From: Theobroma cacao | Taxonomy: Eukaryota; Streptophyta; Magnoliopsida; Malvales; Malvaceae | Direction of reading: 5' to 3' | NCBI RefSeq assembly: GCF_000208745.1 | Contig: NC_030851.1 | Span: 5,680,524 to 5,744,523, forward strand | Length of the DNA stretch: 64,000 bases | Part shown: piece after piece, positions 33,350 through 46,380 of the stretch | How the letters are laid out: each line of letters starts with the position of its first letter | Position numbering within the stretch: position 1 is the stretch's first letter | The notes under the pieces: generated by a model | The model's database searches: none | Told to the model about the DNA's origin: nothing | Seen by the model: the letters and a program-made list of their open reading frames with translations, nothing else | Program-made: the position numbers and the translations under genes

Positions 33350-36300
33350 ATGAAAGGGAAATCGAAGAGCTCGAAGAGAAAGCTAGGGTTGGCAACTGCC
33401 CTTGTCTTGTGCTCACTCTCATTCATCAGTGGCTTGTTTGCTTCCACCTTCTTTTCTCAGGTAACTTGTAAGTATGTTATCATTTCAAATGTTTACTAAT
33501 TGGGTTTTGCTGTTGATTAATGGGGGTGGTTTTTATAGGATGTGCCGATCATTAGACCCAGGCTGAGAAGGCTTGAGGTGGTGCATGAGGAGGGTGAGAA
33601 GTATCGTGATCCGATGCCACATGGAGAAACCGGGGATAGTTCGATGGAATCTATTCCGTTTCAGGTGCTTCTCATCTTTTGTTCATAACATGTTTCGTTT
33701 ATTGCATTGGATTTAGAATAATGGCTTTGATTATTATAAGATGGTTATTGTTAGATTATCTGGAATGAACATTTTTACTAATTATTTAATTTGGGTGTAG
33801 AGTTGTTTTCTTGGAGGATTTTTTATTCTAAATGCGTTTGTTGGGATAATTGCGTCAGTCATAGCACTTGATAGCTCTTATCCTAGTTAAATTAGTTTGG
33901 ATTTTAGATGGGGATATGGGCCATGACCCCAAAAATTGAAAGTCAGTCGTTTGCAATCTGTGGTAGAAACCTATAAATATGGGAGGATACAGATGCAAGC
34001 AAATGGTTTTACGGATCTATGAGTAACAATATTCTAGTGTGTATTACATAGTTAAAATTTTCTAAAGGCGTGTTAGCCCAAATCTAAACAGGAGTTTTCA
34101 AATATCAATGGAAAGCAGTAATGAAAAAGAAAAAGGATTTTATGTACAAATGTTTCACAGAATTCAGTGTTTGAGGTCTGCTAGGAACATGTTAAACTGC
34201 CCCAATGGAAGATATGCTAAGAAAACAGTAATAAGAACTTTTTATTGTGCAATTTTTTTCAGGTTGCTGGCTGAAGAAATGGTCTACAAGCATCCTTTTC
34301 TAAGGACTAACTTTCGATGCTTGCTTCCTGTTGGGTGCAGGTTTTAAGTTGGAAACCACGAGCTTACTATTTTCCCAACTTTGCAACTGCAGAACAATGT
34401 GATCGTATAATTGAAATGGCAAAGTTGAACCTTAAACCATCTACTTTGGCTTTGCGCAAGGGAGAAAGTGTAGAAAGCACTAAAGGCACTAGAACAAGGT
34501 GCCCTTATAAGTCATAATTTTCTGTTTTATTATCAATTTCTTGTTGATATTGAGTTGAATGGTAAATTACAAGTTAATGATTTTATTAACTGATTTGAAT
34601 TAGCAGCAAGGTGCATGCAGATAATATTGTGCCCCTTATGCCTGTGAATGGTTTCAATTGGTGAATGCTGATAGCGCACTTTCTTGGTGTTGCTAGTAAA
34701 AACTTGTGTTATTAACGTATACTTTCCTTGGAAACAGTTCGGGAACTTTTATTAGTGCATCAGAAGATGAAACTGGGTCCTTGGACTTGATTGAGAAAAA
34801 AATTGCAAAGGCTACAAGCATCCCTCAGAGCCATGGAGAGGTACATGTTCCTTTCCTGATGAAACTATCATTTATCTCGTAATTGTAAGTTGAGTTATTG
34901 TATGAGACATTATTGGAGAAGAAGTTTAAGCAAACACGGTTAACTTTCTCTATGAGTCAAGTGCATTATCAATTTCACTGATTCTTTTCCCATTTTATTT
35001 GTTTGAAACTTTAAGTGAAAATATAAAGTAAGAGCCACTGTGAAAGTGCCTGACAGAGGGTTGGGAATGTTACTTTTAAAAATATCAGTTTAACTTCCAA
35101 AAGACACCTTAATCATAATCATCTTACCAAACCAATTGTTAAGGCTAATAACTCTGCCTGTCTGTGACCTTTTTGTCTTTTTTTTTTTTTTGGAATTTTC
35201 AGATATATGTCATCTACTCCCTTAGATATATTCTGGCATCTTGGGCATATAATATGGACTTACTCTGGAATGTTACGTACGTAGCTGTTGTTTGTAATTA
35301 TATGCTTGTACCTTACAACAACCACCTTAAACACATCACAGTTTGGTAAATCCTCTTATGCTAGTTGCAGTAAATGTAGAATTCTCAACACTGAGAGAGA
35401 TGGGGAGAGGTTCTTGGAATTATACAGCAAAGTTAAGGGTGTTTAAAGGTCTGTTCCTGTATAGGGCGGAAAGCACTCATCTTCTAATTATATCCTCCCC
35501 AGAAATATAGTCAAATAAATGGTCCCATGTTGGTTTGAATTTTGATGGTTTTATTGATTTTAATGTGCCTGATAATTTAGTTTGTTGGAAATTATGTGAT
35601 TAATATGGCTAATATGTTCTAACTGATTTCACAAACTTAAGAAATTTCGCAGTATCTAACTTAAACTGATACTATGCAAATAGTATTTTTGGTATATTTT
35701 CTGTTTGTGTTGAAATTCAATATGGCAAATCTTTCTTATAGGTTGTTTTTGAATTGCTCTAAGTTGAAATTTACATATTGCAGGCATTTAATATTTTGCG
35801 GTATGAGATTGGGCAGAAGTATGATTCTCATTATGATGCATTCAATCCATCTGAATATGGTCCACAGTCCAGCCAAAGGGTACAGTCTTTTATGTGAACT
35901 TCATCATTACAGCTTGTTAATAACACTCTCTGGAAATTTTTATGTTCATTTGGGGTAATCTGAAATAATTAATTTTCTGTTTCCCTATAAGTCAATAGTG
36001 TAAATACTATAGTTATAAGTAGAATTTAGTTATTTTTGTTTTATATACAAGTTCTGAGTTCTATTTTGTGTTTATAATTAATGGGACGATAAAACCTTTT
36101 CTTATTGAATGATTAATTATGCTGGGGTCTTTATTTATCTCCTACTGAAAATTATTTAGTAATTGGAAATAGATGCTGGAGTTGAATCACATCATATTAC
36201 CGGACGTCACAAAAAGTATGAAGTACATCATTTTAAGATAGTTTTCCTGTCACAGAACTGCCTCTTATTTTGATAGCATTTTAATTCTTTCTTCTTTAGT

Positions 36301-37136
36301 ATGGTGCCAATACGCATCTTTATGCTAGCCTCACCTTGTTTATAGGTTATTCTTTGAGGCTTTATATTTGTGGCAAGTTAGTTCTGGATCCCTTTGGTAT
36401 GATTTTAGGTTTTGAATACCATGTTGTTCCTCCAACCTGTTTTCTGTATTTTCACCAAGCCATTGTGTGAGTGTCAATGCTGAAGAATGAAAACATTGTG
36501 CTTAATTAACATTTAACCTTCTCTTGCAGGTTGCGTCATTCTTGTTGTATTTGTCTGATGTAGAAGAAGGTGGAGAAACAATGTTCCCTTTTGAGGTAGA
36601 TATGGAAATACTAACTTGCTTTATCTCTCCTTCCTTTGTCATGGTAACTATTTGTGCTGAATTTTGGTGTTGACCCTGTTGTTTTGGTTGCAGAATGACA
36701 TGAGAATTAAAGGCTATAACTATAGACAATGCGTCGGTTTAAAAGTAAAGCCTCGAAGGGGGGATGGACTTTTATTCTATTCACTTTTTTTGAATGGCAC
36801 AATTGATCGGGTAATTTTCATACTTGAAAATCAAATTTAGGCCAAGTTACATTGCTCGCAGTCCCATGTAAAGAGATTTATGAAATAGATCTGTGTTAAC
36901 AACATTGAGACTCTCTAGCTGTTAAAACACTCCGAGTGGTTTCCTCTTGTTTCCCCATCTTACCTGTGTTTAAACTTCGTAAAATCCTCATTCTAGCTTT
37001 TATGGTTTATTACTTCTCATGTTCTTTCTCTGTTTCAACATTATGGCAGACGTCTCTTCATGGAAGCTGTCCGGTGATCAAGGGGGAGAAATGGGTTGCT
37101 ACAAAATGGATTAGAGACCAAGAGCAAAATGACTAA
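33350..37136 (+). CDS. P4H9: Prolyl 4-hydroxylase, P4H9-like
   Basis: Eight exons: 33350-33460, 33539-33664, 34341-34498, 34738-34840, 35784-35879, 36530-36595, 36694-36810 and 37050-37136, encoding 287 residues. It is a type II membrane protein of the ER/Golgi: a basic N-tail (MKGKSSKSSKRK), one membrane helix (about residues 13-33) and a luminal 2OG-Fe(II) oxygenase domain. It hydroxylates Pro in extensins and arabinogalactan proteins using 2-oxoglutarate, Fe(II) and ascorbate. Visible catalytic features are YDSHYDAF (Fe ligands His and Asp) and SLHGSCPVIKGEKWVATKW (third Fe ligand His and the 2-oxoglutarate Lys). TRTSSGTFIS spans an exon join (exon 3 ends AG, exon 4 begins T). All phases agree. 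Length and motifs fit Arabidopsis At4g33910. One short loop after FPFEN is smaller than I recall for the Arabidopsis protein. Confidence 0.95.
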
Positions 37137-37789
37137 TAAGTTGCTGTAAAATTCACAGATTATCGACGTTGTTATTAATGGTCATAAACCTCTGTTTTGA
37201 AAGGATAATTCTTTACCCCACTTCACTCTGTTTTATTTATTGGCAAACAACTCCATGACTCGCCCATGTACAGCTTTTGTGTAAGAAAAATGTAACAGAT
37301 GGGCAAATGTAAGTAAAGAAACAACTTAAAACCTAGGTCCACTGTATTACTCAAAGGTTTAGCTATGGAGGATTTCTTCGGTGCAAGGCAAAATAAAGTA
37401 AATAAATTGCTATTTAAAAGGTTCTGAATCCTGAATTGGTACTATAATATTACTTTCAGAGCTTCCAGTATCTTCACCGACGTGTCGCCCTATTATAAAT
37501 TTACAAACCATAGTCTGCACACGAGTGTAGAAGATACCAACTCTCCCGGGTATGACCGTTGAGGCCAATGCACCCTGTTGCTCTGCAACGGCTAGTTTCC
37601 CATTTTTTAAAAATACTCCCATAATTAAAAAAAAATCAGATAATTAGCATACATTCTTCTCATTTTTGCTTTCAAAATCCAAAAGGAGGATCCAAATCAC
37701 ATTTCTGACTCTTTTCTTGTTCAATATTCCTTCAATCTTCATCAAAATCTTTGCGATTTCTTTGTCATTGATTCATTTCAAAAAAAAAA
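37137..37789. other. Spacer between P4H9-like and repeat-protein genes
   Basis: It holds the 3' UTR of the hydroxylase gene and the promoter and 5' UTR of the next gene. A 70-residue minus-strand frame at 37410-37622 has no recognisable features. Confidence 0.5.
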
Positions 37790-40700
37790 ATGAATCTCGG
37801 TTGCTTAGAGGATTGCATCTCTGTGTCATATAAGCAAAGCTCGGAGCCGGTTGTTGATCATCAGAATAAAGAAGGGGATGCTACCGATGAGTCTGTGGCG
37901 TCATCTTCTTCCAGAATTGGGAAGGTAAATATTAATAAAAAAAGAAAGGAAGATTGAATGATGGATATCTGAAGCAGATTCAAGATTCGGTTTTTTATTG
38001 ATAGAATTTGCGTTCAATCAATTTCTTGAACTAGAGTGGTGTATATTGTTTGCTTGGAAATAGGGTTTTGCTTGCCTGACTGAATTTGAAACCCCGAAAA
38101 CCCTAATAGGCGATTTTATTTGGTAACGGGCTTTTAAAGGTTAATTTAATTGACGAATTTCTAGTTTCGCTGCTAATATTCTTTTATTATTTGTTTCGCA
38201 TGGTTTTTACAGGTTTAATTGCTACATAACTCTTTTAATCACAGGACTTAAGAAAAGAAACTGAATTATGGTGAAATGAGTTTATAATTGGTTAAGGTTA
38301 AAATAAAGGAAAAAGCAATATTACCTGTTTTTAGATGATATGTTATTGGTTTTTTCTTTTTTTTTTTATTGAAATTTTCTGCTGGGCCATATCAAGAATG
38401 TTTCTATGATTAATGTGGTATAACTGAGTGAGTTATGCCTTGGAAAGTGCTTTGATGTGTGCGTATAATGAAACAGAGAGAAGAATGCCTAGATGTACGT
38501 ATCTATCCGCAACTTTTCACTGTTTTCATTTCTTCTCATAACCGTGCTCTTCTGAATGGTGCAGAATAAATCACCAAAAGAAACCAGCCCGTCAGCATGG
38601 AATGCTCTTAACAAATTTACATCTCAAATTAAGAAGCCTCCACACCGCAAAAATTCTCCTCTGAACTGGTTTCCCCGCAAAAAAATTGATTCTTACTTGA
38701 AAAGGAAAATAAAGATGCTGCAGGTTGTCTCCCATTATCCCATACATCATTTTTTTTTTCTATTGACTGCATCTTTTTTTCTTTTATTGACCAAATGTTA
38801 ATAATGTGCTTATATCAGGAAGTAGATGGCATGAATTCAACTCTTGACGAGACGCTAGGTGACTCAAATCCTCATTACTGCAGGGTTTTGAGAGAAAAAA
38901 TGGCAGCGAGAGAGGCTGCTCACAAGGCAATGGAGGCGCGTAAAGCAGCACTGGTTGAAGCATCTTGGTGTAGAATACTCCAAGCAGCCAGGTAGGCTTT
39001 TGCTTGCATTCAAGACATGAGGAATTTGGTTTTTTTTCCTTCCATTCAACTTATTCATTTTCATCTTGCAGAATTCAAAGCAAAGAAGCAGGAGAACTGC
39101 TGTTGAAAGCTGAGAAAACTGCAGCAGAGGCTTTTGAATCAGCAACTGCCTCGGGAGTGATAATGTATGATATTCCTGACTGTCCTCGGAGTACTTGTCA
39201 GATCGAAACATCTTTGGTACATAGAGCAGGTTCTACTACTCATACTGTTAGGGCATCTTTTGAAACGGCATTTGAGGTAGATAAACAAGTGGCTGCAGCT
39301 GTAAAGACTGCATTCGTGAGGCTTGCATGTTGTTCCTCTTTTGATAGAGATGAATTTAAAGACCTTCTAAGGAAAATCAATGAGAATCCGGATACCACTG
39401 ATAGCAATCTAGAGTCAATGGAGTTCTCTTCAGAATGTGAATCAGAGCCAGGGTCAGAACTTGAGACAGTGACTCAAAAAGATGGTTTTAAGTCTCAAGA
39501 GTTCAATTGCAAGATGTCAGCTGTGGAGACTAGACAGAAGAAATTCAAGAGGAGGCAGTCTCTTGAAAAGTTTAACACGGAAAAGCTAGTGGAAATGATG
39601 CTTGAGAGGCTTAAATGTTTACAAGAGGATGAACTTTCATCACTTGCCACTATAGTTGCAACCTGTGGCTTAAATGCTGCTTTAGCAGAAGTAGAAAACA
39701 CTAAGCTACAGAATCCATGCTCCATTGCTGATCATCCCTCTGCTTCAGCTCTTAGTTTTGCTAGAAGAACGTCTTCAATTGGAGCTGGAACAGTGAGAAA
39801 GACTAGCCAAACTGGACAAATTGACTCGGAACTCCCTAGTCTGGACAAGTTTTTGGTTAAGCACATGACCAAGCTTGAACGAGAGGTCATAGAAGCCAGG
39901 AGCAGAAGGAACGAGTCTAAAGATAGAGGTGGGAAATATCCTGGTAAACCTGATGATTCAGGTATAATTTCTTCTGAGACTGTTCCACACATGGAGAATA
40001 TTCCTGTGAAGCAGTCTTCAAATTTTGAGGAAGAGATTCAAGAGAATGAAAAGCATTTAAAAGAGGATGATGGAGTGGACCATAAAAGCTCAGATGGAGA
40101 TACTTCTGTTGATGCCATCCCTGACTTGGGAAGTATATTGGTTAAGCACTCATCGAAACTTGAAAAGGAAATTGAAGAGGCAAAAAGGAATTGTGGTAAC
40201 ACATATGATCAGCTCAATGGCAAAAAAAGGGGAGGGATGTCAAATGGGTTGCGTAGTCATAAGAAAGGTGATATTCAGGAAGCACCCAGCCTGGATAAGT
40301 TTCTGGTGAAACACGTCTCAAGACTAGAAAGAGAAGTTGAGGAAGCAAAGAACAGAAGGAAAAATGATATGGTTGAGATAGGGAAGGTGGCTAATTTGGA
40401 GAAGGAAGTTATATTCGAGAAGAATGCTACCTGCACTAATGGAGAAGTACTTGGAAAAGAAAATATCAACTCAAATAAGGAAGTTGACAGAATTCCAAGC
40501 GAAGATAGCCTGGAAAAAATCCTGGTGAAGCCAGTGCATAGGTTGGAGAGGGAAAAATTGCAAGCCTTGTCATCAGGAAGCAATTATGGAGACCCTAGGA
40601 ACCACAAAAAACGAGGAACCAATGTCACAGATTGTGAGAGCTTGGACAAAGTTTTAGTCAGGCATGTATCTAGACTAGAGAAAGAGAAAATGAGGTTCAA

Positions 40701-41165
40701 TGCAAATGAAGAAGAGGTGAAGGTAAAGAGGGGCGGTGTAAATGTGCCAGCGACAGATGAAAATGGTAGTCTGGACCAAATTTTGGTTAAACACAAATCA
40801 AGACTAGAGAAAGAGAAGATGGCCGCCGCTGAGCAACCAAGAGACCAGATTAGATTCTCTGTATCTCGTAGAGAAGCAAGGGAGAGAGAGTTGCAAGAAG
40901 CTTGGGGAGGATTAAGCTTAGGAAACTCCATCCGCCCGCATTTCTCCAGACTTGAACGAGACAAGGCAAGTTTCTCAATGAATTACATGAGCAGCTTTTC
41001 TTCTGTTTTTTTCTTTATGTCAATCTTCCTGCAACAAAAAACAGAAAAAGGTATTGGTTTTCCATATTTTAATGAACTTTGTAGTTGTTGATTCTTTCTT
41101 TTCAGGCTGCTTGGAAAAAAGCTGAAGAGGAGGAAAGGATGCAAGCCATGAAGGAGGTGTTGTAG
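37790..41165 (+). CDS. Uncharacterised plant protein with LVKH-SRLE repeats and coiled coils
   Basis: Five exons: 37790-37924, 38565-38723, 38819-38991, 39072-40965 and 41106-41165, encoding 806 residues. I do not recognise a named family. The N-terminal third includes a basic block, a helical Ala/Glu-rich segment (REKMAAREAAHKAMEARKAA) and FETAFEVDKQVAAAVKTAF. The C-terminal half repeats a motif of the form SLDKFLVKHVSRLEREVEEA about seven times, near 39837, 40002, 40125, 40287, 40506, 40641 and 40770, with a possible eighth near the end (HFSRLERDK). The motif is amphipathic and charged, so coiled-coil or multivalent binding is likely. The last intron starts AAG|GCAAGT and ends CAG, a GC-AG intron. 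Without it the frame would read into 41091 with an unrelated tail. The last exon encodes AAWKKAEEEERMQAMKEVL. Function is unknown. Confidence 0.85.
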
Positions 41166-41837
41166 GTTGCAACTTCGCATTTTGTACAAAATGTTGTAAT
41201 ATATACTTCTTTTTTAGATTCATTGAATTTCCTACCTCTGTATGTAACAGTTACTCTCCCAGGGGAGGGGAGTTTCCTTGGGCCTCCGCCCCCTCTATTT
41301 GCACAAATATGTCAAATCCTGTCTTTCCACCCTGGAAATCCAACGTGTGACAAGTGCCATATCTTTCTAAGATAATCATTAGGAATTGAATTCAAAAACC
41401 AATAAATTTAAGAACAATAAAAGAGAACCTTTTCTTATCCATTTCACACACTCTAAATGTAAATAAACCTGGGGTAATAACAACAGAATTATACTATTAG
41501 CAAATTTTAAGGTAACTCTTGTTAGTTTTTTTTTTCTTTTTGTAATTTCCAAAAAAAAGAGAAAAAAAAAAGAAAGAAAATTAAGCAACAGCGATTTCTA
41601 ACCTCTACCCTTTATGTCCCACTGACGTTACTTTATTCGCATCTTCTTGTATGCGGTGCTTCATTGTCGGTATTCCCCATTTCCCTTCCCCGCCTTTTTA
41701 TAGTAATATTTTATTATCTCTCCACCGTCTTCTGCCTTCTAAAACTCACCTTCTTCGAACTCCCTCCTCCGTTTCTTCTCCTTCAAAACCTCAAATCCCA
41801 TTTGATCAAACCTTTTTCCCTCATCTTATCATCCACC
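41166..41837. other. Spacer, 3' UTR and next promoter
   Basis: It contains the 3' UTR of the repeat-protein gene and a pyrimidine-rich leader (CTTCTCC-type) for the zinc-finger gene. No other gene is seen. Confidence 0.5.
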
Positions 41838-43376
41838 ATGGGAGGAGGAAATGGGCAGAAATCCAAGATGGCACGTGAGAAGAACATGGAAAAGCAAAAA
41901 GCTGCTGCCAAAGGTATTGTAATATTTCTCCTTTCTTCTTTTCTATCTCTATCTCTCTGGGTTTTTTTTTTTCTAAAAAAACTTCTCTTTTAGTTAGATC
42001 TATTCTTCATACTAAGATTTGCTTTGTTTGATTTTTGTTTTGATAGGGAGTCAGCTTGAGTCTAACAAGAAGGCCATGACCATCCAGGTAGTATCTTTGC
42101 ATGCTCTGGGTTCGTTTACTTTAGATTTAACACTATCTTTGCTTGATCTGTTGTTTTTTGTCAATTGATTTATGGGTATTTTGTTTCCTAATATATCTAC
42201 ATCAAAATTGAGAATTTGAGATGAATATCTTTTCCTTACATGTATGTTTGCAGCTATCTTTAAAGTTTGTATATTTCTGGGTGTTGAGATAATATTAGGA
42301 TGTATAGCTGTGAGCATAATCCCATAATTGCTTTTTTGTCAGCTTTTGGCAAAATTAGAGACTGGATTATTAGGGTTTTTATTTTTTATTTTGGTATACA
42401 TATTTGGACTATTTGCAGTGATGTATCATGAGTGAGGAGATTGTTGTTTACATGTTTTAGGGATTTTTAGATTAAACTGTATAGTTGCTGGAACTTTTTT
42501 CTTAGTTCCCCTGCTTGAAATTGTAATTTTGATTGAGGCTGTTATCACCTCTCAATACTACATTGTTCTAATATTTTGCTCAGTTCCCTTCCATTGGAAA
42601 ACCGTGAGATTTTTTTTTCTTTTGCTCTGTGAAAAACTGTGAGATATTAACAGTGGAGTTTAGCTTCTCTTGCATGAACTTTTCAATTTTGATGAGAAGA
42701 ATCTGTATGACTTTCCTAGCCTTCCTGAAATTTGCATCGTTTATTAGAAGAGATTATTGATGGCAAAAACTGTCTGTCTTTTTTGTATTTTTGTATCTCT
42801 AGATACTTTCTTCTTGTTCTGCTTGTATGGAGTTTGGTGATAATTGAAGACTTGCAGTATGTTGCAATCTGGTTACTGGGATCTATCTTCTTTCTTTTAG
42901 CTTTGGAACTGCCCAAAAACCATTTCTTAATTCATGAAGATTACAGAATTTCTGCATTTCAAGTTTTTTTTACTCCTTCTGACCTTTTGGTTTGTTTTGG
43001 GTTTTTATTTGTTGTATATGTTCATACCTGATCACATGAAAGTGAAGCCAATTTATATCTTTCAAATTAATCATCCTTATCTTTGATTGTTCATTCATTT
43101 ATAGCTTTAGTTAATAATGTTAATGAGTTAGACACATTTTATTAAATCCATTCGCGAAGATTGTGACTTGGCTTTTGTTAATTGTTTGCATCATTGTTGG
43201 CCTTGTCTCTGGTTCCTCCGATATCGTACATGGTGGATGATGGGGACTGAGTATAGTGCAAGGTGTGCATGCAAACATTCATGTGTACCACATCAGAAGT
43301 GAAGTGCCGGGAGCATGCTGAAGCGAAGCATCCTAAATCTGATGTATACATGTGTTTTCCTCATCTTAAAAAGTGA
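41838..43376 (+). CDS. Small C2H2-type zinc-binding protein, At2g23090-like
   Basis: Three exons: 41838-41913, 42047-42087 and 43257-43376, encoding 78 residues, the usual size. The N-terminus MGGGNGQKSKMAREKNMEKQ is a basic SERF/4F5-like segment. The second exon encodes SQLESNKKAMTIQ. The third holds the zinc finger CKVCMQTFMCTTSEVKCREH followed by AEAKHPKSDVYMCFPHLKK. Two Cys and two His could bind one zinc ion. Intron 2 is about 1.17 kb, so the last exon is easy to miss. The molecular role of this conserved plant family is unknown to me; nucleic-acid binding is plausible from the basic N-terminus. Phases are 1 and 0 and the total is divisible by three. Confidence 0.92.
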
Positions 43377-44491
43377 CACACAAAACTCGATGAAAGAACT
43401 GGGAGTTTGAGATGGCTTGTAGCATATATCTATCTTGTACCTTGCTACTTATGATTAGCTTCCTAAAATCTCTTTCACAAGCCTCTGAACTCACCAGTGA
43501 ATTTTATTGTCGCCATTGTCATGCTGTGTTCAGTCCTGGGTGCCAATTGAATCTATTTGGATTTTTAGCAGTCTCTCTTGCATGTTGCTAGGAAGGCATA
43601 CAATTGATGTGGTAAAGCTTTCATAATTCTTGTTTGCACGGAAGCCTGTTAAAGCATTAGTGGCCAGTCTTTGCCTTGTGGAGCACTAAAACATTCATCC
43701 ATCAGGCAGACAGGTTAATGGATGGCAAAATGCTTTTGCCTAAACCAAATTGACCTGTTCAAGCAGTTAATAATTGTTGCTTTTTCTTTACTGAATGTAC
43801 TGCCTGCATTATTTGGTTTAATGTGTTCCATGGCATTAACTGCTCTTATGATAAAAACCTTTTGCTGTTGGCTCCAGCAAGTAATAACATAAAAAAGAAT
43901 GCAACTTTGAAGACAAAATCTGAGAGCTTTTGCCTTTGTTAGGCAATTACCAACAGTAAAGACAGGTTTGATGCCCTCACAATAAGGGTTCGGCTTCATG
44001 AACAGTGCTATGTGTCGATCAAAAGCCCAAATGTACTTTCCTTTGGGCATTAACTGTATTTTAAACGAGTGCAACGGAGAGAGAGTCAGTGACTCAGTGA
44101 GGTACGAACAATTTAAAAGAAGACCAACAAAACACGCAAGAAAATCCTCACATTCCCACCAGGGAGGCAGCTTCCTTGCTTCGTGTTCTCTGGTTTCCAA
44201 GTTAACTCCAAGAAAAAGTCAGTGAGAGTGGCGAAGACAGCCTCCAGGTGGGACCCACACCACGCGGCAGAAGACTGAAAGACACGACCAAAGTGTGAAC
44301 TTCCACAGTTTCACCCCACCCCCACTAACGCGCACTCTTTCCAGTCTCAAACAGTAATAACTCTCTCAACTTGCTACATCTGCAGAATTGACTTGACTTG
44401 CTTGACCTCCTTCCTGCTATCTCTCACCCTTTTAAGTTTTCCTTCTCTGTTTTTGTTTTACTTCTTCCTTACCTCTCTTTTTCCCTCTGCG
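43377..44491. other. Spacer upstream of the LRR gene
   Basis: No supported gene; the 161-residue minus-strand frame at 43715-44200 has no recognisable domain. The final 300 bases are CT-rich, as in many plant promoters and leaders, and belong to the LRR gene. Confidence 0.5.
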
Positions 44492-46380
44492 ATGGCTCCT
44501 CTTTCTTTGTTTTCCTTGCTTCTTTCTTTCCTTCTATTTCTTTCGCCGGCCATTTCAACCAACTCCGAAGGTACTTAACTAGTCACTACCCATCAACATT
44601 TTTCTCTTTAGGGTTTCAAATTTCCATCTTTCTCTTCATTCCCATGTTGAAGGATGAGAGGGGATTTCCATATAAAACTATAGCTTACAACAATTGTGTT
44701 AGATGTACAAGGATGGGCTTTTTCTTTTTCTTTTGGTTTTGCTATTTTTTCATTTGTTAAGTTTCTTTTGCCTGGAAAGCTACATAATAAAGCCTGGGTT
44801 GTTTAAAATTTACCATTTTGTTGGTTTCTGGTTTCAGGAAATGCTTTGCATGCTTTGAGAAGCAGGCTTTCTGACCCCACCAATGTGTTGCAGAGTTGGG
44901 ACCCTACTCTTGTCAATCCCTGCACCTGGTTTCATGTCACCTGTGATTCTAACAATCATGTTATTCGTTTGTAAGAGTCCTTCATTTCTGGATTTTTCTT
45001 ATAATCAAAATTTAGAATATTTTTTTTTTGGTTTATTCAGTTCCATTGTCTCTATCATTTTCTCTTTCTAGTTCTTTTGATTCTTATCTTAAAATGTATA
45101 AACTTGATTTGATGCTAACTTAATGTACTAAATATACTTTCTTTGTATTACAGGGACTTAGGGAACTCTAATATCTCTGGGATTTTGGGGCCTGAGCTAG
45201 GTCAACTCCAACATCTGCAGTACTTGTATTTCTCTTTCTTCCTGACAATTGCTCCTTGATTTTAATTATGCTTTCTTTGGTTGAACAGAAAATTAATGAA
45301 AGCAAATGAACTTAGATTTTGAATTTTGATTTCCATTATTGTTGGTTTAAAAGGATATGTCATTCTCCTCAACATGTCCTTGTATCCCAAGTTGAACACA
45401 ATCATGCATGTTTAGTTTCTAAGTACCCAAAATCAGAGGAAAATTATGGACTCAAGTTTTACTATATTTGTCTTTATATATCATTTACCTTTCCGTGCTT
45501 AAGCTGTTTATTTAAAAAAAAAATTCTTCATGTGAAATACTGTAAGATAGTAGTAATCAGGTGTGAAAACGTTCAATCTCTGCAGGGAGCTTTATAAAAA
45601 TGACATACGAGGGAAAATTCCCAAGGAGTTGGGTAATCTGAAGGACCTTGTTGGCATGGATTTGTATGGTAACAAGTTTGAAGGAGAAATACCTAAGTCT
45701 TTCGCCAAACTGAAGTCACTGAGATTCCTGTAAGCAACTTCACATGGATCAACTTAATAGTTTACTTCAACAGTTTGCTTGAATTAATTTAGTGTGCTTG
45801 AATCTATTTTGCAGTCGTCTTAACGACAACAAGCTAACGGGATCAATTCCAAGGGAGCTCACTACCCTCTTAAACCTTAAAGTATTGTAAGTTCAGTGGA
45901 GAGGAAATAAAATGAAATATCCAAAAGCTTTTTTCCATGCTTGTTTTGGATCTGATTTCTTTTTCTTGCTTGTTTCATGATATGTGGTTTATGTATTAAC
46001 AAAACGTTTATATTATCAATGCAGTGATGTTTCTAATAATGATCTCTGTGGAACAATTCCAGTTGATGGCCCTTTTTCAATGTTTTCACTGCTAAGGTAC
46101 CCTTTTTTAATATTTCCAAAATTTGAGCTATTTTTAACTATAAGAATGTAGGAAGTCGACCTGATTGTACATCTCTGTATTATTCAAAGGAGTCATTGGT
46201 TGTTATAATCTTTAACAAACCTTATGAGCCAGAGTGCAGTCACATATATGTAAATATTTTGATGCCACAATCAATTTAACTAAATTGTTTGCTTCCTGTC
46301 TTTGTTTCAGCTTTGAAAACAACAAGCATCTTAATGGACCGGAGCTGAAAGGACTTGTGCCTTATGACTTCGGCTGCTGA
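44492..46380 (+). CDS. Short secreted leucine-rich repeat protein (SERK-ectodomain-like)
   Basis: Seven exons: 44492-44570, 44838-44970, 45154-45225, 45586-45729, 45815-45886, 46025-46096 and 46311-46380, encoding 213 residues. A signal peptide ([20 protein letters not shown]) is followed by the LRRNT_2 cap ending [10 protein letters not shown]. Five plant-type LRRs follow (for example [20 protein letters not shown] and [20 protein letters not shown]), then a short C-terminal cap ending VPYDFGC. LRR exons are 72 or 144 bases and share phase 2, so each exon is one or two repeats. There is no transmembrane or kinase region. Such kinase-less proteins resemble the LRR1/LRR2 defence-linked proteins and SERK ectodomains; apoplastic binding of receptors or ligands is inferred. 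The stop is at 46378-46380. Confidence 0.93.

Noticed and set aside
33165..33422. 85-residue minus-strand frame
   Set aside because: Same cause as above, and it overlaps the true first exon of P4H9 on the other strand.
32938..33447. 169-residue minus-strand frame over the P4H9 leader
   Set aside because: Phe/Ser/Leu-rich translation of a purine-rich 5' UTR read backwards; no protein features.
37410..37622. 70-residue minus-strand frame
   Set aside because: No family resemblance and it lies in the flank of two plus-strand genes.
40966..41091. Read-through tail of the repeat-protein exon 4
   Set aside because: The GC-AG intron gives a better C-terminus; the tail is hydrophobic and unlike the rest of the protein.
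43715..44200. 161-residue minus-strand frame upstream of the LRR gene
   Set aside because: No domain, odd composition, and it overlaps a promoter region; most likely chance.
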